Assembly (NCBI GenBank): GCA_024734495.1
Contig: JALMQS010000073.1
Location: 2,792,740-2,856,739, forward strand
Length of the DNA: 64,000 nt
Source: Forficula auricularia
Taxonomy: Eukaryota > Arthropoda > Insecta > Dermaptera > Forficulidae
Direction of reading: 5' to 3'
Position 1 is the stretch's first letter. Each line of letters opens with the position of its first letter. Position numbers and translations under genes: made by a program. The notes beneath the pieces are model-generated. The model saw only the letters and a list, made by a program, of their open reading frames with translations, was not told where the DNA came from and searched no databases. This document shows positions 22,116 through 33,162 of the stretch, in pieces.

Positions 22116-23180
22116 CTGTGTAGAATCTTAAAATGAAATTTTGTCCCAGAGTAGGTATTACTGATTCGATTTTCTTTAAATTACGTACATATTTGAGATG
22201 ACAATATAATATTTCATCAGAAAATAATATTGAAAAATATACCATATATTAAAAGTTAAAAAAGGCTCCTCTAGTCTAGTTAAAACTAGAGAGAGCAAAC
22301 GACTTGGAATCGCATTTACTCAAAAATAAATTTCGCTTCTGTCAGATAAATTTTCATTTTTTTTAAAAATGCAAAAAAATTACTATGGGGAGGATACTTA
22401 AATATTGTTTCCCAATCTGATATTAAACTTTAAAACGTTCATTTTTCAGATTTTTCGATAATAGAAGAAAAAAATTACATTTTCTTCGAAATTCTTTTTT
22501 CTTCATTTTTCGAATTCTTTAACTTCATCCTTACAAATATTTTTTCTTTCTAATTGTTTTGACAGGTTTTTTTATCCAAAACATTAAGAAATTTTATTAC
22601 CTATTTTTCTTCCGATGAAAGTAAGTAATACTTTGTGTTCACAAGTGAAACTCAACATTTTTTTCCAATTTTTATAGGGATTCTTATAGAAACATATTTA
22701 ATTATTTTATAACTGGAAGATGGAAAAATTAATTGTTCTATATTTTTTGTACCCTTTTTAATAATTAAGTGATTAAAATAAATTAGACTTTTTCAGACAT
22801 CTTTAAGTGTCTAACCCTAGCACCCAGAAGCATTGTTTTACTGATTCTTCTAAACATTTAAACACGTTTTGATGATTTTATGTGAAAATTTTTTATTTTT
22901 TTGTCAAAGATTGTTTTCTTATTTTAACCCATTACTGATCTAAAAGATTTATTTAAAAAATATTCTCCAATCGAAGAAAAAATGTAGTTATTATTTTATT
23001 TAATACAAAAATCTGAGTGTATTTAATTTTATTTATTTTCTTAGAAAGACTTACGGACTGGTAAGCATTATAACCTACTTATTTGAGTGTATTATTTTTG
23101 AAAAATGGGTGGAATTATTTTCAAAAAGAACAACTTCGGGCTTCATATCTAAATGAGAAAATGAATAAGGACAATTTAAT
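22116..23180. other. AT-rich spacer
   Basis: Nothing recognised beyond A and T runs. Confidence 0.45.
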
Positions 23181-23183
23181 CAA

Positions 23184-23278
23184 AGATCTTAGTAGATAAT
23201 TATGAATATGCCAGAAGGTTGAGGGGGCGAAACCTTCTGACATCTAATATATACATAATATTATCTACTATAAGATAA
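23184..23278. repeat. Small inverted repeat
   Basis: ATCTTAGTAGATAATTATG and, near 23254-23277, CATAATATTATCTACTATAAGAT form the outer arms; GCCAGAAGGTT and AACCTTCTGAC form inner arms. CCTTCTGACAT is the motif that ends the tRNA-like cores elsewhere, but no B box lies inside this one. Confidence 0.5.
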
Positions 23279-23279
23279 G

Positions 23280-23564
23280 AGAAGCGACTGTGGGTCAGTG
23301 GGTAGAGTGTTGGCCCGCTGACTCGAAGATCGCTGGTTCGAGACCGAGTCTCGGCAGATAGATATTTGCAGTCGCCTACTCTTGGAAAGTAATGGCAAAC
23401 TACCAAGAGTATAATTGCCTAGTAACCTCTCCAAATTAACCGTTCGGAACCGGCGTTAAAAAGTAGGTCCCGTATATCTGTGTAAAACAACTAAACACAC
23501 TCAGCACAGGTATATGTGGAGAAGAGCCGACACCCGTTTCGGGTATGGCACTCGAAGAAGAAGA
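23280..23564 (+). mobile_element. tRNA-derived SINE with target duplication
   Basis: A box TGGGTCAGTGGG at 23291-23302 and B box GGTTCGAGACC at 23335-23345 have tRNA-like spacing. A roughly 200-bp tRNA-unrelated body follows (TACTCTTGGAAAGTAATGG, CCGTTCGGAACCGGCG, CACCCGTTTCGGGTATGGC) and ends in AAGAAGAAGA. Flanks ATAAGATAAG (23270-23279) and ATAAGATAAAG (23565-23575) form the duplication. Full-length and probably young. Transcription would be by polymerase III from the internal boxes, with LINE machinery in trans. Confidence 0.85.
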
Positions 23565-23629
23565 ATAAGATAAAGAATTTAATTTTTAGGACAAATTCTA
23601 AGATTTTACTAGAAATATTATTAAATTGG

Positions 23630-23710
23630 GATATCAGAGGGGATTCAACCCCTCAGGATTCGAACCTGAGAACTAGCATGCTTTCTGGACAGTCAACTTA
23701 CAGCCTCGAG
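23630..23710 (-). repeat. tRNA-like repeat
   Basis: On the minus strand GTTCTCAGGTTCGAATCC precedes TGAGGGGTTGAATCCCCTC. Plus-strand landmarks CATGCTTTCTGG and ATATCAGAGGGG are shared with 36610-36680 and 25988. No A box at tRNA spacing. Confidence 0.5.
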
Positions 23711-23719
23711 ACAAAAACC

Positions 23720-24585
23720 TCTCTTTGAATCGCAATATATTATATAAGCACAGAAATTTTTTACTCCATTCTTCTATAACGGAAATTAAAAATTTCGCTT
23801 AAAATGAAAATAAAGTAAAAATTCATACAAGACCTCTTATTTAAATATAATAGAATAGATATTTTAATCTAATAAAGTTTTGAAATAGAAAGTAAATTCT
23901 TCATCTAGCTGCTAAGGAAGTATAAGAAAATATATACCTATAGGTAAAAGAAATAAAAAAAATATATGTTTTTTCTAGCAATTATCCAACTAAAAAGTAT
24001 GATTTTTTTAATCTCAATTGTTTTAGTAATTTAAACTGCATTATATTAATGGAGAAAGTAAATTTAAGTGATTATTACCTGGAGAAGGGAGCGGCCTGGC
24101 GTGGAACCCGTCCAGTAGAGCTCACTTAACTGGACTGATCCTCTCCAGCCAGCCGCTCGCCCGGCCGTTTATCACTTTTCGCCGAAATGTTTTTCACTTG
24201 TTTTATCATTTTTATTTAAAATTATTATAAAAATGAGATTAAAAGTACTCTAAAATCAATTTTTTCTAATACTCATCAACTCTTGTCCTTATAAAAAATT
24301 TCTCGTCTAATATACTAGTACTAGTAAAGAAGTAAAGTAGCATGTTTTTGAGTTGCTAAGATATCTCATATATAAGAGAATAACATTTTATAGAATTCTG
24401 CCATTTGTAAGTTAGTTTTCTAGTTCCCGAAGCCAATTTAAAAAAAAAAAAAAATAAGTTAGTTTCGAAGAACAATTCACCCACCCATACAATAAATGTA
24501 CCAGTCTAAACTAGTTTGATACTTTCGGTTAGTAAAACAAATTCGGTCTTAATTGACGTTTATAAAGAGAGATTTAAAAAAAATT
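23720..24585. other. AT-rich spacer with a GC-rich hairpin
   Basis: 24085-24165 is GC-rich (GAGCGGCCTGGCG, GCCAGCCGCTCGCCCGGCCG) and can pair with itself imperfectly around CCAGTAGAGCTCACTTAACTGG. An A run at 24438-24453. No gene. Confidence 0.4.
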
Positions 24586-24589
24586 TCAT

Positions 24590-24965
24590 AATTTTAAGTT
24601 AAACCATTTCTAAACATCGAACAAAAATTAAATAAAATGGTCATTTTTGCAACCATCATAAATTAAAAATATTAAACCTAAAAAATTAAATCAAATTCTA
24701 GTTTAAGAGATCTTTACAGAGATACTCTCCCCTTGAATAAAAAAATTGTTTTTATTTATGACCCCACATAAAAATTCACTCTCCCCTAAATATTGTAATA
24801 GTTTGGTTAAAATTTATTTAGTTCTCGATTCTAAGGAAAATTATTGCATATACCATAACTTGTGAATTTCAAAGTTGTATCTTTTTTGATTTCGATCTGA
24901 CGAATAAGCAGACATTGAACCGACACTACAGGGTTCCGTTTTGCTTTTAAACGAAACTATAAAAA
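24590..24965. repeat. Dispersed repeat with GGGTTCCG motif
   Basis: Shares ATAATTTTAAGTTAAACCAT, AAAAATTAAATAAAATGGTC, GTGAATTTCAAAGTTGTATC and AGGGTTCCGTTTT with loosely similar segments at 27320-27560, 28800-29060, 40900-41060 and 53160-53560. Repeats with AGGGTTCCGT are common in insect genomes. Ends not defined. Confidence 0.4.
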
Positions 24966-25930
24966 AGATATAAATATCAAATCACTTCTTATCGACCATT
25001 ATCATTCAAATCAATATAGTGAATACTTAAACAAAATATCCTTTTAAATTCGTATCAATTTTGTGTGTGATTGTCCTATGTATTTAATATTAATATAATT
25101 TCCATTGGTCAGTATAATTTATTAACATATTCAATGGAATATCAATTATATCAAAGTTATTATTTTCCACAGGTACATGGACGATTCTCTCCATTAGAGA
25201 AAAATATATATCAAACAAAATCACATGAAATTAACTTACAAAATATCATTATCCTATTTCTATTGGAAACAAAATCAGACCAGTCTATTTACTGTAAATG
25301 CCACATCGAAAATAACATTTAGAAAACAAAGAATTCAATTAATGATCCAATCACGTGAACCATTGTATAAGTTTATCATCTGCAAATCAAAAGTAGATGC
25401 ATATACTACCATAATTCTGGTTATAATTGATTTTCGTGTAATAAAAAAACAAACAAACGCGCATTATAAATGTCATTATATGAGTATAGAAACAAAAATG
25501 TAATAAGCCGGCCAAGTGCCCCAAATACTTGTGATATCAAATTTGTTCTTATTTGAAGTTGAAAAGGAGAAAATACGTGAATTTGTGGTTTTTTCATTAT
25601 TTTTAAACACCGCTTTTTAAATACCAAAAAAAAAATCACTTAAAAATTGCCACTTTGAAGTCCTGTGATGATTTTAAATTAAAAAATAATTCTACTTAAG
25701 GAGGACCTTTTGCTCCCTTGAGTCAAAAGAAGTGTAGTATCTAATATTTAATCAAATAAGTTAAAATACAAATGAAAAATAATAGAATTAAAAAATAAAT
25801 AGTATGAAAGCCGTAAATCTTTGAAATAAAAACAATTATAAAAAAAATTAAATACTAAAGTTAGTTTGATTTATTCAAATCAGCTGATAATATCTCTTGT
25901 GTGATTTGGCTGTTTTAATACTATTTATTA
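24966..25930. other. Spacer, two overlapping short frames
   Basis: 83- and 92-codon frames at 25071-25322 and 25225-25503 overlap in different phases and match nothing I know; composition alone explains them. 25505-25640 resembles the GGGTTCCG repeat family weakly. Confidence 0.4.
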
Positions 25931-25934
25931 GAAA

Positions 25935-26122
25935 ATCATAAGATGGTGTCATCTATTAAATCCGATGGAATGGAATATTTTTAATTATATGTCAGAGGGG
26001 TTGTTTTTCAGCCTTTCGGGAATCGAACCCGAGTGCCAGTAACAGCAATCCGGGCCATCTGGCTCACCTGCGGTGTGCGAATCTCTCTGACATATGTAAA
26101 CTCGATGACACCATCTTATGAT
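25935..26122. repeat. Inverted repeat enclosing a tRNA-like core
   Basis: Perfect 19-bp outer arms ATCATAAGATGGTGTCATC (25935-25953) and its complement (26104-26122). Inner arms ATATGTCAGAG near 25988 and CTCTGACATAT near 26087 bracket a minus-strand tRNA-like core with CACTCGGGTTCGATTCCC (B box) and GTGAGCCAGATGGCCCGG. The architecture is the same as 254-450, with different outer arms. Confidence 0.65.
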
Positions 26123-26125
26123 GTT

Positions 26126-26493
26126 CTAGTAAATTTGAATCTATTACCATCAGCAAATTAATATCTTTCATAATACTATTTATGTTTACATCCAAACATA
26201 GCATTTATGTGATTTTTTAAAGTAAATTTCTCACCAATTTCCTCGGTCAATGATATATTTTATTGCAAAAAAAGAAACCTGCATGTTTCAAAAAGTTTTT
26301 TTTTTAACTTTATCTATTCAACTAATAGTATAATAATTCAAGAGAAAGTGTCAAGATCTTAATTTTCCATTAGACTCTGAGAAAATGTTTACATTTAAAA
26401 AAAATGTATTTAAAAAAATTTGCTCACTAATGTGTGATTGAAACTTCACCAAAGCATAGATAGAGAGTTAAACTATTATAAAAAATTAAGTTA
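26126..26493. other. AT-rich spacer
   Basis: No gene or repeat recognised. Confidence 0.45.
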
Positions 26494-26495
26494 TA

Positions 26496-26977
26496 CACTG
26501 AAGTGGAAAAAAATCGACCCACCAATAAAAACTTTTTTAAATAGTAAATCATTTTTAATTTTTTTACAAGAAACCATACATTATTGAAATTATTGGTTAT
26601 TGCAAGTGTAATTGCCACTTGTTGTTGACTTAGCCCTTGATTAATTAGGCACACAATTTGAATTGCTTGAACTTCATAAATATCCATTTTCTATATTTTA
26701 TCTCTCTATCAATGATGCTTAATTCAAAATTATTAATTTTATTGATATTTCAAATGGAATTTGAATTAAAGTGATATTGAAAAAGTATGATAATTTGTAA
26801 TTGTATCTTTTAATTTAATTTCACTTATTTTTTTTTTATAAAATTCAAAAATTATCAACAATATTGAATATGTTAGTTTAAGAATTAATGGAACAAATTA
26901 TATGAATATTTGTAAAAATTTTAAAATAATTTGCTGTTTAATAAAGTTTTTATTAGTTGATCGATTTTTTTGCACTG
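26496..26977 (-). mobile_element. Tc1/mariner element, internally deleted
   Basis: TA on both sides (26494-26495, 26978-26979). Terminal inverted repeats of about 45 bp: left CACTGAAGTGG then AAAAAAATCGACCCACC; right, on the minus strand, CAGTGCAAAAAAATCGATC then AACTAATAAAAAC. Inside on the minus strand is a remnant of the transposase N-terminus. Full-length relatives exceed 1 kb, so most of the gene is deleted. Confidence 0.75.
26585..26687 (-). pseudogene. Tc1/mariner transposase N-terminus
   Basis: Starts MDIYEVQAIQIVCLINQG and continues LSQQQVAITLAIT, the first helix-turn-helix of Tc1-type transposases, which binds the terminal repeat. Similarity ends after about 35 residues; the rest of the 86-codon frame is unrelated. 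The DDE catalytic region is absent. Confidence 0.65.
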
Positions 26978-26979
26978 TA

Positions 26980-27319
26980 GTATAGTTATAATCTAATATT
27001 TTTTATTTAACATTGCCGGCGAAAGGACCTCTTTAAAGAGATCTTTACAGGCAAACAGGAAACTCCATGACATTTTTTTTTATCTTGCACCCCACGAAAA
27101 AATAAGACCCTTCTAAAAATTATAATTCAATTAAATATTAATTAATTAAATACATAAAGGGAAAATGAATGTACATAACTTCGATATTTCAATTTGTATA
27201 TTATTTGTTTTCGACCTACCTGCAATGGTCTGACAAACAGTAAAGAAAAACATTGTAGCGATGCTAATAGGGTAGCATGCCAGTGAAATCAATAGATGTA
27301 ATTAATTATCAGGAAATGC
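26980..27319. other. AT-rich spacer
   Basis: GAGATCTTTACAGGCAA at 27039 recalls GAGATCTTTACAGAGAT at 24708, suggesting part of a dispersed repeat. Confidence 0.35.
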
Positions 27320-27560
27320 GAGTCGTCCTCATGTCGAGGGTTCCGTACCTTATACCTTCTAAAATATTTCAGATAACGAATTTGTTCTTATTTGTTGTCA
27401 ATAACGAGAGAATGTGTGAATTTTTGAATTTTTCATAATTTAAAGCCAAGCGGTTTCTAAAGACCGACAGGTACAAAAATCACATGAAAATGGCCACAAT
27501 GAGCCAACTCTTGATTTTAAATCGAAATAAATTTAAAAAATCGAATGATTACACCGGCCA
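27320..27560. repeat. Dispersed repeat with GGGTTCCG motif
   Basis: Contains GAGGGTTCCGTACCTTATAC, ACGAATTTGTTCTTATTTG and TTTCATAATTTAAAGCC-like blocks in the same order as the related segment at 28930-29040 read in reverse. A decayed family member. Confidence 0.45.
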
Positions 27561-27814
27561 ACACGATTTTTGGGTCTGACTTCTTATTGTCAAATTTTTG
27601 TTTCTTCTAAGTTAATAATAAAGGAAAAAATAATTTTTTGATCAAAGTTTGATTTTATAGAACCCAAAGCAATTTTTCGAATTTTAAGAAAAATGACGAA
27701 TTTTTTTCACAATTTTATTAAAATCAGAAAAATATTTGCTGAAGTCCTTTTAATTCAAAAATAATGATTAGTAATAGGAAACAAATGTAAAATAATAAAA
27801 AATCAAGTTAAAAA

Positions 27815-27962
27815 TGAATATTTTTAGTGATTTTCTTATGTTTGTTTTGGACTTTCTCGTATTATAAACCCCAAATGTATTCTCGTTGTACTGTCCTTGG
27901 TAAGGTCGTTCAAAGTCCATCACATCTTGGTGAAAACGCTTTCCTTGCTCCTCTGATTTATG
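27815..27962 (-). pseudogene. Coding relic, widespread repeat-encoded protein
   Basis: On the minus strand the frame reads SEEQGKRFHQDVMDFE, RPYQGQYNENTFG, then YNTRKSK. I recognise the GERFHQDI..FE.RYQGQYNENM pattern as the C-terminal part of a protein encoded many times in arthropod and other invertebrate genomes, usually unnamed. The YIWGLIRESDL-like segment expected before the YN.RKS part is missing, so the copy is deleted. Function unknown. Confidence 0.5.
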
Positions 27963-28799
27963 TATTTATATATGATATTTATTTAAATATTTTATTTATA
28001 TATAAATTTTTTATATTTTATTTTATTTAAAAAATATTTTATTAGTATCGCCGAAGTTTAAATTTAGGATCATATGCATGGTGAAATTCTCTCAATCCTT
28101 AATAAATCGCCCAATCTGGAAAGCCTGCGCGAGTAATATGCAATTTGCTACCGTTTTGATCAAAGTGCTACCACGTAATGCTCGTAAAATCAATTAAAAT
28201 CTTCAAAACTTACTTATCGACGTAAAACAGACAAAAGCATACTTTAAAAGCTAAGAATGGATATATTGGTGTTTTTCGATGCCTAGCATCAGAATTTATG
28301 CATTAAAAAAGAAACCCAGAAAAAAATGTATATATAAACTGCTTGACTTAAAATTATTGGTGGTATAATTATTAATATTTTAAGCCAAAACTGTTTGAGG
28401 TAGCTAAAATCTGATTCAGGAATGGTTGGGAATGACAGGTGAGTGGATGGGAGTGTTTTTGTATAACTTGCCATAATATGTAAAACAATCAACATACAAT
28501 GAAATAAACCACAAGTAATGGCCTTTTATTGGCTGTTTTATTTACCTATCGGTTTGTATTCAATATCACTTATAGATTTTGAGTTATTAGCTTTTGAAAA
28601 TGCTAACATGCTTCCGCACTTTCGTTCTAGTTCACCCTCGCACATAGACGTTAATCATGTCAAATGTAAATTGTATGATGAGGAATTACTTGAAAGCACT
28701 TGACACTAGATAAATCCCTGTCTGTTTTTTCCATGTAACCAATATCTTAAAAAAATTGACTTTACATTTTTAAAAAGGTAGTAAAAAAGTGAGACATTT
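27963..28799. other. Spacer, no gene recognised
   Basis: 28518-28703 keeps a 61-codon frame without recognisable motifs. Nothing else. Confidence 0.4.
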
Positions 28800-29060
28800 A
28801 GTCTTTCATGATTTCTAAGCTATTGAGGATAGGAATTTGAAATTTTACATGTAGTTTGAGTTTCAAAGTTAGAAAAATAGCCAAAGTCTAAAAAAAATCG
28901 CGGCTTAACAGAAAATTATTTAAAAAATCCATAAATTCATTCATTCCTTCCTTATGAATGAGAAATAAGAACGAATTTGCTATCTCAAATAGCATGAGAG
29001 TTATAAGGTATGTATGTACTCGGTAGGCAGCTCAACTTGCACATGGCCGGTTTTTCTTTA
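28800..29060. repeat. Dispersed repeat, GGGTTCCG family, diverged
   Basis: AGAAATAAGAACGAATTTGC, GTTATAAGGTATGTATGTAC and GGCAGCTCAACTTGCACATG correspond to reverse-complemented blocks in 27320-27430. No terminal repeats seen. Confidence 0.4.
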
Positions 29061-29194
29061 ATAATAAAAATAAAGAATGTTCTTGTTTATGTATTATTTT
29101 TGTTTTGTCTATTTATTATTTTTAATCGTAGTATGGTTTCCCCATCTTATTATACGCTATGATATTTATGCTTACTAACCAAATCATTTATCCC

Positions 29195-29405
29195 TAAGGT
29201 CCTCTAGAGACTGAAATTCCTTTCCTGTCACCCTCTTTCCTGAGACCTACAACTCAAGACTCTCATCCACAGGTACTTTCGAATCCAACCCAGCCCATAA
29301 AATATCTTATATTTTCCATTTCACGATCCAGGAGCAAATTCAGGCCATAAGCTAATGTACCTTCTTGGTGTAACTCCTTTTCGCATTAATATCATTAAAT
29401 AAAAA
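29195..29405 (+). pseudogene. LINE (Jockey/CR1-type) 3' end
   Basis: 29205-29290 corresponds to the SRDWNSLPATV..PATYN stretch of the copy at 59160-59850 but with stops and frame breaks. The 3' untranslated blocks follow in the same order: CCCAGCCCATAAAAT, TTTCACGATCCAGGAGC, TTCTTGGTGTAACTCC and an A-rich end near 29400. Confidence 0.6.
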
Positions 29406-29497
29406 AAGAAATTGTTTGAAATCATTATTATACCTGCAATATTTACTATACATTTTTTCACAAATATCATTTGAATTAGTATATTTTATGTACCGCC

Positions 29498-29553
29498 CGA
29501 GACACTGTTTTCCTTCAAATGTGACCGAACCCAAAAGGCTGGATACCCCTAGT
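29498..29553 (-). mobile_element. hAT-type MITE terminus, isolated
   Basis: TTCAAATGTGACCGAACCCA, AAAGGCTGGATACCCCTAG parallels the right end of the element ending at 14322 (TTCAAATCTGACCCGAG, AAAAGGTTGGACACCTCTG). The other end is not found nearby. Confidence 0.5.
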
Positions 29554-29559
29554 ATTTAC

Positions 29560-30876
29560 TGAGAGTGAGAAAATTCGGTTAGCAAATTATCAAAATAGAA
29601 TAAAATTAGGTTTTACAACAGCATGAAAAAATATTTGATAATTTTACTATTAAAAAACAATTGAAAAAAACTGAAGAGGTTTTCGAAAGCGGTCAAGTTT
29701 ACAAATAATTTATCATAGTATTTTTTCATCAAGTATCGAACGCTATCCATATACAGTGCGTCAATTATTCAACTCAACTGGTGGTGATCGATCTCATTCT
29801 ATTCTATCATTCGTTTTTACTTTCACTCGATTTCTTTCTTTTTGGTGGGAAATAAATAAATATTTCATTAAATAAATAAAAGCCTCTTGGGGTGGATTTG
29901 GTTTAAATAGTTGTGTGCTTCTTCGCTGGCTTGGAATCCCCTAGGATCTTTGGTTTCTTTTGTTACTATTCAACGAAAAATGATTATTGCTTTGTTTAGC
30001 ATTCAATTTTTGGAAAATAAAAAAATATGAAGGGGATGTGAAGATTTTTTTATCTTAATAAAAGAAAATATTTTTAAAGAAAATAATATATATTTAATTG
30101 GTTAGAGGGCGAAAAATTATTTTAAGAGAAAAAAACATCACGAAAATAAGGTATTCCAGAATAAATAAATGTTTTTAAAACACAATTCAAAAGTGGTATG
30201 AAAATAATTTAAAATACTGCCAAAACACATGAATTTAATTAAACTTACCCTGAATAAATTACGAAAAAACAATAAAATAAAATAAATATTTTGTTTTTCA
30301 AATAACCAGATTAAAAAAATTCCACGTGAAAGGTGTGAGTTAAAAAGTAAAATTTGAACCAAAGTGCAACATATTTTTACAAACTTGTGTAGCTGATTTC
30401 TGCTAACTACAACTGTTCTACAGCTCTGAGTCTATATAGAGTCTGGTTAAAAAGAATAGTCAATAGTTAATAATATTATAATTATTTTCATACATAGAAT
30501 TTGTTGTAATTTTTTGTTTTCTCAATTTTCAATAAGCTATCTATTAGATATTTCCAAACTACAGCCAAAATATTACATATTTTCAATTTATTGAGATTTT
30601 TATTAGATCCTAAGAGAAATGATTAATTTTTCAAATTCTACTTTTTTCTGGTGTACGTTTATTTTTCCAGGCGACACTAAGTCATGTAAAAGCCATTTGT
30701 ATTTTTAAGTAAAAAATGAAAAAAGTATTTCTATTTGCTTTCGACATTATAAATAAACTATATGTATTTTAATTTTTATTAACAGACACTAAGTGGAAGT
30801 AGTGAATTGGTCTCTCAAAATTCCACTTTTGAGGCCTTGTAATTCCAATAAGATAAATAATTTTCCACGGCCGAGA
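29560..30876. other. AT-rich spacer
   Basis: No gene or repeat recognised. Confidence 0.45.
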
Positions 30877-30881
30877 CTTAA

Positions 30882-31712
30882 GGAGGTTCGGGACTGTTTA
30901 TAATTTTTATAAGAAAATTTTCAAATTTTTACCAATCATTGATGTATTTAATATTTATTCCCGAAATTTGAAGTTGATTGTCTGTCTCATTACCGAGAAA
31001 TAAATTATTGAAAATTGTCCTTTTAACATGGAAGTAAATGGACCTAGCATTTAAAAGGGCTATAACTTCTATACAAATTATATTATTTTCAACAAATTTA
31101 TACAAATCAATAATTCAATTTTTATGAATCGAATGATATATTTTTCAATAGATATGACAGTCTAGTTAATTAGTTATTCATAAATGTAAAAATAAAAAGT
31201 AGTTTGCAGCCAACAGAATACTATGACAAAAGCACTAGTAACTCTTAATTGTGAAATCTCCTTGTGAAACACCACCAACTCCCACCTAATTTAATTTTAA
31301 CAATGTTTCACTATAAACCAACACCGCGTTCCCTAAATTTTACTAGTAACTCTATTTGTTGAAATCGTTTTTGTGTTAAATAAATGTTGTTTTTTTGGCT
31401 TTTCGGCCTTAATAGCCATAAGCCAATTTACGATACTATTTATTTTATTTAAATTTGTCCCTATCCAGGGGGTCAGATTTTAGCCGGATGCCTCGAGTCG
31501 GATTCGAACCCGGGTCCACTTGGTTAAAATAAATGTTTTTACAATGAGAAAAAATTTATCTCTATATTATCAAAACAAAGATTTTTATTTGAAATTAACC
31601 TCATTAGTAACAATTTTTTTATTAAAAAAATTGGTATGCAGACGTTGTCACTCTGGAGAAATACAAGATTTTTTCGAAGATCATCAAGATAGATAAGCAG
31701 TCTAGAACTCCC
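30882..31712. mobile_element. TTAA-flanked MITE, copy 1
   Basis: Bounded by TTAA at 30878-30881 and 31713-31716. Termini GGAGGTTCGGGACTG and, inverted, GGGAGTTCTAGACTG (11 of 15). It aligns in reverse with 52412-53012 over its length (shared TGGAAGTAAATGGACC, TTGCAGCCAACAGAATA, AGTGACAAC/GTTGTCACT). TTAA targets point to piggyBac-type elements, but no transposase is present. It hosts a SINE at 31389-31526. Confidence 0.7.
31389..31526 (-). mobile_element. tRNA-derived SINE with empty site available
   Basis: Direct repeats AAATAAATGTT at 31378-31388 and 31527-31537. The sister MITE at 52412-53012 has a single uninterrupted copy of this site, so the insertion is directly demonstrated. Minus strand: AACCAAGTGGACCCGGG, B box GGTTCGAATCC, GACTCGAGGCATCCGGC, ending GGCCGAAAAGCCAAAAAAAC. 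Same family as 8490-8675. It lacks an A box, so is 5'-truncated or of an unusual type. Confidence 0.9.
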
Positions 31713-31717
31713 TTAAG

Positions 31718-32851
31718 CCTTTCTAGTGCATTTTCATAAAATTAATTTATTAATTCAAGCATTTTTAGTAAAAATGTACTTTTTTCAAATATTTGAATCT
31801 AGGTCTCGCAAGTCGATATTAATCTAATAAAAATATCTTGAACTCTAACCTTATACCTATATAAATTACAAAAATGTCTACTTGTCAATGTAACTTTATT
31901 AAAATCTCCCCAACTATTTTAAAGTTATGGAGGAACATACGTTCAGACAGACAAAAGAATAAAAGTTTGGATAAAATATGATGGATTTATCGAATACTTT
32001 GATTTTAAGAGATTGAAGTGTTGGCTAGAATTATCATCAGGCGTGACGGCTTTAAAATTAGATACAAGAAAATTTAAACTAAATTTCTAATTTTACCAGG
32101 AGTGGTTCAAATAGTTATTACATTCAAAAATCTAAAATACCAAATATAAAAAAATACTGAATTATTTATCTTTAGAAATTTATTTATAAGTATTTATTAA
32201 TATACATTAAAGAAATAAAAGATTATATAAGTTCATTGTGAACAAGAGTATAATTGTATTTCGTAAATTGGTCAAAATAAATAAAAAGGGATGTTTAAAT
32301 CAATACATACTCCACGTGAAACGGAATATAATAAATGTTTAATCAAAATTATACCGATTCTATTCTAAGATAGAAAGATGAAATTCAAAATAAAATCTCA
32401 TTAATTATGTCATGAGTAGTCACATTTGAAAAATAAACATTAACATAATATTAAATAAAAAGTTTCGAATAAAATTCATGAGAGGGCACTTGGCTTTTTG
32501 TAGTGTGCTCAAAACTGAAGCTTTTTAAAGAATCAAAGGAATTTATTTAATTAAATTTGTAGTAAAAATTATCAAAGGGAAAAATAATTAAAAAACAAAA
32601 TATGGTAAAATGTATGAAATCCAACTTTCAACTTGGGGTACCGTTGAGACTTGGGGAAAAACCCCAAGGGACAATTGTTTCCTACCAAAAGTGAAAAAAA
32701 CATAGTTTGTCTAAGCTTTGGATTGCCTGGAATGAAAGGATTTCAATTCTTTATAACGAACATCACACTTCTCTCATGAAGTATAGTATATATTTACGAT
32801 AATATTATAGTCAAAATTATTGCAATTCGGGGTTATTTAGGTTAAATTATT
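31718..32851. other. AT-rich spacer
   Basis: No gene. 32630-32680 holds ACTTGGGGTACC, GAGACTTGGGGAAAAACCCC, a short local duplication. Confidence 0.4.
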
Positions 32852-33003
32852 CAATAGTACTATCAAATTGAAAGTTTTTGCCTTTTGAGAGTAGCAGAAT
32901 TTTTATATATTGAAGGAGACAATAAAAGAGTGTGTCTTCTGCTGGAATTATAAATTTTATTTATTTATAACTCTTTTATTGTCTCCTTCAATAGTACTAT
33001 CAA
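32852..33003. mobile_element. Fold-back retroposon, type A
   Basis: Perfect 15-bp direct repeats CAATAGTACTATCAA at 32852-32866 and 32989-33003; the last three bases may belong to either. The 122-bp insert begins ATTGAAAGTTTTTGCC, has GAAGGAGACAATAAAAGAG and closes with CTCTTTTATTGTCTCCTT. Central hairpin deleted. Confidence 0.92.
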
Positions 33004-33042
33004 GAATATACCAACCATATAAAAAATAAAGGTATGAGAAAT

Positions 33043-33162
33043 AAATTAAAGGCTTAATAGAAAAGTTTTTATTTTGCTGAGAGGAGCAGAGTTGTTGAAT
33101 CATAAAGAGAAACAAATCAATCAAGCAGAGGACAACCTTTTTGTTTCTCTTTAAAATTAAAG
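33043..33162. mobile_element. Fold-back retroposon, type B, minimal
   Basis: 9-bp direct repeats AAATTAAAG at 33043-33051 and 33154-33162. The roughly 100-bp insert holds GAAAAGTTTTTATTTTGCTG, AGAGTTGTTGAATCATAAAG, then CAAGCAGAGGACAACC and TTGTTTCTCTTT: the outermost parts of both arms of the 10731-11299 type with everything between deleted. Confidence 0.8.

Noticed and set aside
23280..23356. Possible functional tRNA gene
   Set aside because: A and B boxes are good, but acceptor and anticodon stems do not pair and a SINE body with target duplication follows.
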